A DNA stretch of 6,610 nt from Peptococcaceae bacterium BRH_c23 (GTDB taxonomy: Bacteria > Bacillota_B > Desulfitobacteriia > Desulfitobacteriales > Desulfitobacteriaceae): the NCBI GenBank assembly GCA_000961805.1, contig LADV01000334.1, forward strand, positions 1 to 6,610, written 5' to 3'. Shown here piece by piece: positions 1-5,124 of the stretch. A program made the translations under genes and the position numbers. Under the pieces are notes generated by a model, which worked only from the letters and a program-made list of their open reading frames with translations, ran no database searches and was not told where the DNA came from. Numbering within the stretch: position 1 is the stretch's first letter; each line of letters starts with the position of its first letter.

Positions 1-1
1 T

Positions 2-319
2 CACGATGTTTGCAAGATCAACTGTTACAAGCCGGGAACCAGAAACGTAAAAGATGAAAATGGTACATGGCAGACTGTGTCAGTATTTGAATATGACGAT
101 AAACTGCCTTACGGACACGGAGAAAAATCTGTGTATATTATTTCTGGCTTTATTAGGCTCACACGAGAAGAAGCATTTGCTATTAGGTATCATATGGGCT
201 TTTCTGGTATCGAAGACAAACGTAATATTGGGGATGCATTTGAAAAATTCCCATTGGGATTTGCGTTATGTACAGCAGATATGGAAGCCACATATTTGAT
301 GGAAAACAAAAATAAATAA
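2..319 (+). CDS. HD-domain phosphohydrolase-like protein, 3' end only
   Basis: The reading frame is open from the window edge and ends at TAA 317-319, giving 105 visible residues; the start lies upstream. The first visible residues are His-Asp followed by VCKIN, which fits the 'HDVCK' metal-binding signature of the HD superfamily. Further candidate ligands follow in order: His39 in GHGEKS, His64 in IRYHMG and Asp93 in TADMEATYL. HD proteins are metal-dependent phosphohydrolases, often acting on nucleotides. I recall this shape (HDVCK ... LPYGHGEKS ... AIRYHMG ... ADMEATYL) from small HD proteins in Firmicutes and their prophages. The substrate cannot be told from this fragment. A GTG at 77 is an internal codon, not the start, because the HD motif lies before it. 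The gene lies outside the repeat-bounded block and appears to end at its own terminator, so it is probably unrelated to the downstream genes. Confidence 0.75.
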   Translation, partial: HDVCKINCYKPGTRNVKDENGTWQTVSVFEYDDKLPYGHGEKSVYIISGFIRLTREEAFAIRYHMGFSGIEDKRNIGDAFEKFPLGFALCTADMEATYLMENKNK

Positions 320-386
320 CTCCATATAATGATATTCTGCGATTGAATTAACATTAAGCTTGCCAGAGAAAATATTCGTATCTATC

Positions 387-437
387 TGACTTTCCTGCGA
401 CACAAAAAGATTTCATGGGAAAGTCATTTATTTTTTT
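387..437 (+). terminator. Terminator-like hairpin after the HD gene
   Basis: TGACTTTCC (387-395) and GGAAAGTCA (418-426) form a perfect 9-bp inverted repeat, extendable by two G-U pairs, with a loop of about 20 nt. It is followed directly by TTTATTTTTTT (427-437). The T tract and the position 68 bp after the HD stop fit a rho-independent terminator. The large loop and modest GC content make it a weak one. The last T residues overlap the beginning of the first 28-bp repeat. Confidence 0.5.
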
Positions 438-460
438 ATGTAAGACTTGACACAGGCTAA
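433..460 (+). repeat. 28-bp direct repeat, left copy
   Basis: A perfect 28-bp match to 6577-6604, in the same orientation, beginning TTTTTATGTAAGACTTGACA and ending CAGGCTAA. The bases on either side of the two copies differ. It lies just after the HD gene terminator and before the fic promoter. Read on the minus strand it begins TTAGCCTGTGTCAAG, which reminds me of terminal inverted repeats of clostridial IS256-family elements; that is recall, not a search. It could equally be an attachment-site duplication or a dispersed intergenic repeat. Confidence 0.85.
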
Positions 461-484
461 TGATGGTGTTATAGGAAGCATAAC

Positions 485-512
485 TTGAATAAATTCAAAA
501 ATATGATATAAT
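485..512 (+). promoter_or_regulatory. Predicted sigma-A promoter of the fic gene
   Basis: A -35-like TTGAAT (485-490) and a perfect TATAAT -10 (507-512) are separated by 16 bp. Transcription would start near 519 and leave a leader of about 65 nt before the fic ATG. The -35 sits in the palindrome TTGAAT-AA-ATTCAA (485-498), and the -10 sits inside the left arm of a long inverted repeat. Both features suggest that access of RNA polymerase is regulated. Confidence 0.6.
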
Positions 513-557
513 TTGAAATATAATTAAGCATATTGAAGCATATTTCAAATTATATCA
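504..557. repeat. 18-bp perfect inverted repeat over the fic start-site region
   Basis: TGATATAATTTGAAATAT (504-521) is the exact reverse complement of ATATTTCAAATTATATCA (540-557), with an 18-nt spacer. The left arm contains the TATAAT -10 box, so a transcript starting near 519 would hold only the last few bases of that arm. This favours a DNA operator over an RNA hairpin. The spacer also holds a 10-bp tandem repeat, AAGCATATTG / AAGCATATTT (526-545). TTGAA/TTCAA words recur at 485, 494, 513, 533, 544 and 567. The likely binder is unknown; the C-terminal winged helix of the Fic protein is one candidate. Confidence 0.8.
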
Positions 558-583
558 CTTTTTATTTTGAATTGGAGTAAGTT

Positions 584-1705
584 ATGAGAATCTCAAGCGG
601 AGAGTTTTATCAGCATTTTTACAAAGATAAGCATTTCAAGCGATATTTTTTTATTCCTAACGATCTTTCTTCTGTAGTACGGGAATTAAAGAGTGACTGC
701 CAACTTACATCCATGCTCATGCTGGCACACCGGGAGTTGGGGATTTTAGAAGGAATGACAAAATACATCACACAAATATCGCCTTTTGAAGATATGATCC
801 TTTGCACAGAAGCATGTAATTCCTGCGCAATAGACAAAATTTTAGCTACCTGCATATATGTTTTGGTGAATAAAAAAAGCGATGTCGGTAACACTGCTGC
901 GCATAATTGTTATCAGGCGATGAAAGCACTTGACCGTGAACCTTTGACAACAGAAATTGTTTGTCACCTTCACCGTGCAGTAATGCAGGGGATGACAGAG
1001 GGTACAACTGGTAAACTACGAAAGACACCATTTTTCATGCATCCAAATTATACAACAAATTCAGTAGAGTATAATCCACCTTTACCGGAATTGATCAATG
1101 ATCTATTAGATGAGTTTATGGAGTTTGTTCGTAGCAATGACAGAGTAGATGTACTGGTGAAAGCGTCTCTTGCTTATTATCAATTTGAAACCATACATCC
1201 GTTTGAGAGCGGAAATGGACGTCTGGGAAGGTTATTTCCTGCTAAAATTTTGCTTGAGAGCGGCGTGCTGTCCAGGCCATTGTCGACAATTTCGAACTAC
1301 TTATTTGAAAACAACGATGAGTGTCTAAGGATGTTTATGGGTGTTCAGCATTTCGGAGCATATTTGGATTGGATTAAGTTTTTTGTTCAAGGCATAATTG
1401 AATCGACGCGAAAAGTAATAAGGCAGTTGGATTTGGCAAGTGGTTTAAGGAAAGAGAGTATTTACAAAATAAAATCTTTGCAAAAATTTGACAAGACTCT
1501 CCTGCCTATCTACGAGTACGCTGAGCAAAAGCCGATAATTTGCATCAAAGAAATATCACAATATTTTCACGTTTCTTATAATACAGCTGCGAAAGCAATA
1601 TCCGTACTGGAAGATTTAAAAATTTTGAGTTTGAAACACGAACAAATACGGTACAAGGAATTTACTTACGACAGGTATATAAACATTTTTGGCTGTACGT
1701 CATAG
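584..1705 (+). CDS. Fic-family protein with C-terminal winged helix
   Basis: This 373-residue protein has the layout of large Fic proteins: a Fic N-terminal helical domain (about 25-110), a Fic core (about 115-285) and a winged-helix DNA-binding domain (about 300-370, recognition helix near 331-340). The Fic motif HPFESGNGRLGR spans residues 205-216, with catalytic His205. Canonical Fic enzymes transfer AMP from ATP to hydroxyl side chains of target proteins, using HxFx(D/E)GNGRxxR. Here the acidic position that binds Mg2+ is Ser209. The flap region TTGKLRKTPFF...VEYNPP lies before the core helices. The N-terminal inhibitory motif, usually (S/T)xxxE(G/N), reads SCAIDK (80-85), so the inhibitory Glu is Asp84 and the Gly is Lys85. 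GGAG (574-577) six bases before the ATG supports this start. The sequence shows no separate antitoxin gene beside it. Targets are unknown; AMP transfer is inferred from the family and is uncertain given the substitutions. Confidence 0.92.
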   Translation: MRISSGEFYQHFYKDKHFKRYFFIPNDLSSVVRELKSDCQLTSMLMLAHRELGILEGMTKYITQISPFEDMILCTEACNSCAIDKILATCIYVLVNKKSDVGNTAAHNCYQAMKALDREPLTTEIVCHLHRAVMQGMTEGTTGKLRKTPFFMHPNYTTNSVEYNPPLPELINDLLDEFMEFVRSNDRVDVLVKASLAYYQFETIHPFESGNGRLGRLFPAKILLESGVLSRPLSTISNYLFENNDECLRMFMGVQHFGAYLDWIKFFVQGIIESTRKVIRQLDLASGLRKESIYKIKSLQKFDKTLLPIYEYAEQKPIICIKEISQYFHVSYNTAAKAISVLEDLKILSLKHEQIRYKEFTYDRYINIFGCTS

Positions 1706-1802
1706 AATTTTTACAGAAAAAACAAAACAATTTTTAAAAATGTTTATTTTGTTCTCGAGTTTGTATATAGTGTATTTATTAGTACTATGCGAGGTGGTAT
1801 AG

Positions 1803-3122
1803 ATGAACATCATGACCGCAAAAGAGGCTGCAGAGCATTGGGGAATATCCAAACGCCGTGTTGCTTTATTGTGTGAACAAGGGCGAATTAAGGGTGCGGA
1901 TAAATTGGGAAACAACTGGATTATTCCAAAAGATTCAACGAAGCCTGCTGATCAACGAATTAGAAGTGGGAAGTACATTAAAAATCATGGTATCAATTGC
2001 AACTATGTTCTAAAGCAATATGACATGATGCTTTTGCATTTTGAGCTGCAAAAAGAATTTGATGGGCTTGTCGCAAAAATCACATGGATAGACGAAGACA
2101 AAAAGTATCTTCTTCCCCTTGATTTAATTGTGAGTGATGAAGGTTTACTGAGATGGCTGAAAAACAGGGCAATTCCGGCTAACCGTGCTTATGTAGAGAA
2201 CTTTCTGGCAAGACTTGGACTGAATGAAAAAGATACAAAGGGCATCATCGACATATGCAAGGGCTTATCCTTAAATGATAGTTACTGGACGCCTGCTGCG
2301 AGCTTTATGGGAACTTTTGCGAAAAACAATCTGTTTGAAAACCGTTTTTCAAACACCTTGGCGTCCATTGCTTTCACTGGGCATGGCAGTATGCAGCCCT
2401 CATCGTTTACATCTTCACCAGAGTTTACCACTCATGGGATGCTTGCAAAATGTTGGCGCAAGGTCGGCGGCAAAATTATGCTGTATAAATCCGGTACAGA
2501 GGGTGCTGCCAACACGGGCAAAGAGCCGTACAGTGAATATTATGCCTATCAGGTAGCGAAAGCGATGGGGATTGATGCGATAGAATACGGCTTATCCATC
2601 TGGAAAGGTAAGCTTTGCTCCACCTGTGAGATTTTCACCGATATTGACACATCGTACATTCCCATTGGGCGGCTTATACGTGAGGGAGGTATTCGTGCTG
2701 TGATGAAGTTTTATAACAATCTCGGTGAGGAATATTATCAAAAGCTCATCGATATGCTCGTGTTCGATGCGGTTATCTGCAACACAGATCGGCACTTTGG
2801 AAACTTCGGTGTTCTTGTGGATAACAAAACCAATCATATAAAAGACTTTGCACCGATTTTTGACAATGGACTTTCGTTGTTCTGTTATGCAATGGATGAG
2901 GATTTGAAAAATCTTAAAACCTATGCAAGGACGCGAGTTCCTGCAACCTATCCTGACTTTGTGGAGTTTGCAAAGCAGATAATGACAAAATGTCAAAGGG
3001 ATAAACTTAGACCGCTCCTTAATATCAAGCTCAAAAAACATCAACGGTATAATCTATCCGGTGACAGATTGAATGCTATTGAGGCATTTTTAAAGGATAG
3101 GGTGAGAGAGTTGCTTAAATAG
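1803..3122 (+). CDS. HTH-HipA-like Ser/Thr kinase fusion protein
   Basis: The N-terminus (about 4-48, MTAKEAAEHWGISKRRV...GNNWIIPKD) is an excisionase/MerR-like helix-turn-helix. The C-terminal half is a HipA-type kinase. Lys229 in IMLYKSG fits the ATP-binding lysine, and SEYYAYQVAKAMG (244-256) matches the conserved helix of HipA (NEYY...LAKELG). NTDRHFGNFG (327-336) is the catalytic loop with Asp329 and Asn334, and DFAPIFDNG (348-356) supplies the metal-binding Asp354. HipA phosphorylates Glu-tRNA synthetase in E. coli; the substrate here is unknown. The segment TSSPEFTTHGM (203-213) occupies the place of the HipA phosphorylatable loop. The middle (about 60-195) is family-specific and not recognised. 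AGGTGG (1792-1797) five bases upstream supports this ATG over Met4. In classical HipBA the DNA-binding antitoxin HipB is a separate protein; here the HTH is on the same chain. A weak own promoter may exist in 1747-1788, but read-through from fic is also possible. The next gene starts 19 bp downstream. Confidence 0.85.
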   Translation: MNIMTAKEAAEHWGISKRRVALLCEQGRIKGADKLGNNWIIPKDSTKPADQRIRSGKYIKNHGINCNYVLKQYDMMLLHFELQKEFDGLVAKITWIDEDKKYLLPLDLIVSDEGLLRWLKNRAIPANRAYVENFLARLGLNEKDTKGIIDICKGLSLNDSYWTPAASFMGTFAKNNLFENRFSNTLASIAFTGHGSMQPSSFTSSPEFTTHGMLAKCWRKVGGKIMLYKSGTEGAANTGKEPYSEYYAYQVAKAMGIDAIEYGLSIWKGKLCSTCEIFTDIDTSYIPIGRLIREGGIRAVMKFYNNLGEEYYQKLIDMLVFDAVICNTDRHFGNFGVLVDNKTNHIKDFAPIFDNGLSLFCYAMDEDLKNLKTYARTRVPATYPDFVEFAKQIMTKCQRDKLRPLLNIKLKKHQRYNLSGDRLNAIEAFLKDRVRELLK

Positions 3123-3141
3123 TGCAAGGGATGGTGCGGAA

Positions 3142-4872
3142 ATGCATAAGAAGGGTGGAAATGTGGATATTAAAGAATTTATAAAGGAATTAAAACGGGT
3201 CACCGGAGATTATACATTGGAAAAATATTACAATGCATTTACAAGAATTGCAAGGAATATCTCTCCGTCACAGCGAAAGTTCATATTAAACATACTTGAG
3301 ATCGTTGGGAAACAAAATATGGACGACCTTGATACAGGTTTGCTGCTGGAAGACATAAAAAGCTTCAATGATAGAGTTGAAAGCGGTAAGTATTATGACC
3401 ACTGGGGTTGGGATGAAAAAACGCATAGGGAAAGGGAATTCGGTGACGAGAGCTGGGCGGATGAAATGGATGCCTTTTTCAGGAAAGCCTGCCATGCATA
3501 TGAAAAGAAAGAATACCGGATTGCAGTAAAAGTATATGAGGTTTTGTTTTCGATTTTTTGGATGGCCGATGAGCCGGGTCATTTGCCACGGGGGTGCGGT
3601 TATGAAGAAATGCTTGTTACCGATTTGAAAGAAGAAGGATTATACTTCCTGAAGGCTGCGTTGGTTTCAGAGAAAGTGGACAAGCGGCACGAAAGGTTTC
3701 ATGAAATTATATCAAAATACCGTCATTTTCTACCTACACCTGTGGATATAGAAAAGCTTGTTGATGAGATGGCTTTCACTGAAAATGAAAAGAAAAGTTT
3801 TTTATTAAAAATAATAGAAATGTACAGTTCCATTCCAACAGATTCCCATCATTATAGACTTTATTTTCAACCTGTCCTGTTTCAGGCATTGCTTTTGACC
3901 GGCGGTGTGAAAAGGCTTAAGGATTTTGCAATAAAAAACGGCAGGAATAACCCCGAAGCCTTTGAATTATTGATATTTGAATTAAAGAAAAGCGGGGATG
4001 AAAAGTCTGCGCTTGAAGTTGCAAGGACAGGTTTAAGTATTATTCCAAAAGGAAGCAGACGTAGAGAATACATTGCAGAATATATTGCTGAAACCGGCAG
4101 GAATACAGCCAATCCCTCCCTGGAACTTGAAGGAGTCCGTGAAGCGTTTTATTCCAGGATGTCTATTGGATATCTTGTGCAATTGCATGAAGCATCGGTG
4201 CAATGTGGTTGTAACGGTGAGGAAATGAGTAAAGCTCTTGCCGCACTGGAAAAGCGGTATTTGCCGGAAAAGACAGGAAAAGGGTTTGATGATGACGATG
4301 TGGATTGGTATTTGATGAACCAGGCATATGTCCTTATGGGCAAAAGCAGGGAATCATTTGCCCTTTGCAATAACAAGTCAGTTGACCGGTATGATGCAGA
4401 CAAAATAAAAGCTCTTACCATACCGTATATGATTTATTTGCTTGGAATGAAATATGGAGGGGGAAAAGCAGATAGCTTGAAAGATATCAAATTTGGATGG
4501 AGAGCGTCATTCGAGTCTCCCTGGTCCGCTAATGATAAAAATGATATTATGAATTCCTTTATAGATGTTACCGAAAAAAATGCCGGTACAGTTGCCGGAA
4601 CAATAAAGGACGAAGAGGCGGCAGGATATCTGAAATGGTGTAAAAAGGAAGTTTCAAAGCGTGTTGATGATATTGTCGGAAATAAATGCACTGAGAGTTA
4701 TTACATTGCCGCAAACCTTCTTGTGACAATGAATGAATTGCTTAATATTTCCAATATGGGCGAACTGACCGACGGGCTATTGGCTTATTACTATAAAAAA
4801 TACAGCAGGTATTCAGCATTTAAAAAAGAAATTATAGCATTTCGAGATAAATGTGAAAACGTACAGGAATGA
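3142..4872 (+). CDS. Uncharacterised helical-repeat (TPR-like) protein
   Basis: This 576-residue, predicted cytosolic protein has no signal peptide or membrane segment that I can see, and no catalytic motif that I recognise. It looks almost entirely alpha-helical. TPR-like helix pairs are visible at about 111-137 (ACHAYEKKEYRIAVKVYE) and 272-303 (FELLIFELKKSGDEKSALEV). The C-terminus (about 505-570, VDDIVGNK...YYIAANLL...YSRYSAFKKEI) resembles the helical tail that I recall from some SWIM zinc-finger proteins, but no SWIM Cys/His cluster is present. TPR-type superhelices usually bind other proteins or peptides, so a scaffold or partner role for the upstream kinase is a guess based on the 19-bp gap after its stop. 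The start is ambiguous: the ATG at 3142 has AAGGGA 10 bases upstream, while an in-frame GTG at 3163 has a stronger AAGGGTGG four bases upstream. The protein core is unaffected. Confidence 0.8.
   Translation: MHKKGGNVDIKEFIKELKRVTGDYTLEKYYNAFTRIARNISPSQRKFILNILEIVGKQNMDDLDTGLLLEDIKSFNDRVESGKYYDHWGWDEKTHREREFGDESWADEMDAFFRKACHAYEKKEYRIAVKVYEVLFSIFWMADEPGHLPRGCGYEEMLVTDLKEEGLYFLKAALVSEKVDKRHERFHEIISKYRHFLPTPVDIEKLVDEMAFTENEKKSFLLKIIEMYSSIPTDSHHYRLYFQPVLFQALLLTGGVKRLKDFAIKNGRNNPEAFELLIFELKKSGDEKSALEVARTGLSIIPKGSRRREYIAEYIAETGRNTANPSLELEGVREAFYSRMSIGYLVQLHEASVQCGCNGEEMSKALAALEKRYLPEKTGKGFDDDDVDWYLMNQAYVLMGKSRESFALCNNKSVDRYDADKIKALTIPYMIYLLGMKYGGGKADSLKDIKFGWRASFESPWSANDKNDIMNSFIDVTEKNAGTVAGTIKDEEAAGYLKWCKKEVSKRVDDIVGNKCTESYYIAANLLVTMNELLNISNMGELTDGLLAYYYKKYSRYSAFKKEIIAFRDKCENVQE
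3151..3158 (+). promoter_or_regulatory. Strong ribosome binding site favouring a GTG start at 3163
   Basis: AAGGGTGG lies four bases before the in-frame GTG at 3163, which would give a protein beginning MDIKEFIKELK. That is seven residues shorter than the ATG reading. It is a better Shine-Dalgarno match than AAGGGA (3126-3131), which serves the ATG at 3142. Which start is used, or whether both are, cannot be decided from the sequence. Confidence 0.4.
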
Positions 4873-4890
4873 TATTATTTGCAATGCAGG

Positions 4891-4914
4891 AAGACATGCG
4901 AAAAGACATGCGCA
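4891..4914 (+). repeat. Short 12-bp tandem duplication
   Basis: AAGACATGCGAA (4891-4902) is followed directly by AAGACATGCGCA (4903-4914), two units differing at one base. It lies 18 bp after the stop of the helical-repeat gene, in the otherwise featureless AT-rich spacer before the next promoter. It looks like a replication-slippage duplication; no function is evident. Confidence 0.6.
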
Positions 4915-5010
4915 AGAACAATTATGTGACAAGGAACAGTTTTAGAAGGGTATTTTGCTTATTAATAACATGACTAAAATTTATTAAAGCACAAGTAAAA
5001 TATTTATTAC

Positions 5011-5025
5011 CGTGTATTGACACTA
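5011..5025 (+). promoter_or_regulatory. Operator-like element, copy 1
   Basis: CGTGTATTGACACTA contains the interrupted palindrome GTGT-ATTG-ACAC and overlaps the -35 hexamer. An identical 15-bp copy lies at 5057-5071. A repressor bound here would block RNA polymerase directly. Confidence 0.6.
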
Positions 5026-5045
5026 ATTTAAACGTAGGGTATACT
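5017..5045 (+). promoter_or_regulatory. Strong sigma-A promoter of the HTH/pRiA4b-like gene
   Basis: A perfect -35 TTGACA (5017-5022) is separated by exactly 17 bp from TATACT (5040-5045), a five-of-six match to the -10 consensus. Transcription should start near 5052. This is the best promoter in the window and marks the last gene as an independent unit. The -35 lies inside the first copy of a repeated palindromic element. Confidence 0.8.
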
Positions 5046-5056
5046 AGCCTTGCACG

Positions 5057-5071
5057 CGTGTATTGACACTA
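5057..5071 (+). promoter_or_regulatory. Operator-like element, copy 2
   Basis: This is an exact 15-bp copy of 5011-5025, 46 bp downstream in the same orientation, just after the predicted transcription start. It overlaps the perfect 8-bp palindrome CACGCGTG (5053-5060) on its left. The TTGACA within it has no good -10 at the right distance (TAGAAA at 5086), so it is more likely an operator than a second promoter. Confidence 0.6.
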
Positions 5072-5078
5072 TTTTTAG

Positions 5079-5085
5079 AAAGAGG
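5079..5085 (+). promoter_or_regulatory. Ribosome binding site upstream of a CTG codon
   Basis: AAAGAGG is the only good Shine-Dalgarno sequence near the last gene. It lies nine bases before an in-frame CTG at 5095 but 39 bases before the first in-frame ATG at 5125. A TAG at 5086-5088 closes the frame upstream. An out-of-frame ATG at 5099 encodes only Met-Lys-Gln before TAA. The position argues that translation may start at CTG 5095 and not at the ATG. Confidence 0.45.
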
Positions 5086-5124
5086 TAGAAAAAACTGAAT
5101 GAAACAATAACTACATTAGCATTT

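Noticed and set aside
54..299. An 81-codon + strand frame overlapping the HD gene fragment.
   Set aside because: It is in a different frame from the HD motif series, which continues to a normal stop at 317-319. Its translation shows no recognisable family.
1721..1753. A/T-only inverted repeat AACAAAA ... TTTTGTT between fic and the kinase gene, considered as a terminator.
   Set aside because: The stem has almost no GC, the inner TTTTTAAAAA cannot form a proper loop, and no T tract follows directly. It would be very weak, so read-through from fic is left open.
2592..3044. A 150-codon open frame on the minus strand.
   Set aside because: It lies entirely inside the HipA-like kinase on the opposite strand, over its conserved catalytic loop. 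Its translation shows no recognisable family, and it has no evident ribosome binding site or promoter. It is a shadow of the kinase codons.
4884..4973. A 29-codon open frame (starting MQEDMRKDMRKN) after the helical-repeat gene.
   Set aside because: The nearest AGGA is 15 bases upstream, too far to serve it. The repetitive start only reflects the 12-bp tandem duplication. Nothing supports expression.
5063..5091. A second promoter starting from TTGACA at 5063-5068.
   Set aside because: At 17 bp the -10 would be TAGAAA, a poor match, and transcription would begin after the ribosome binding site. The TTGACA is better explained as part of the duplicated operator element.
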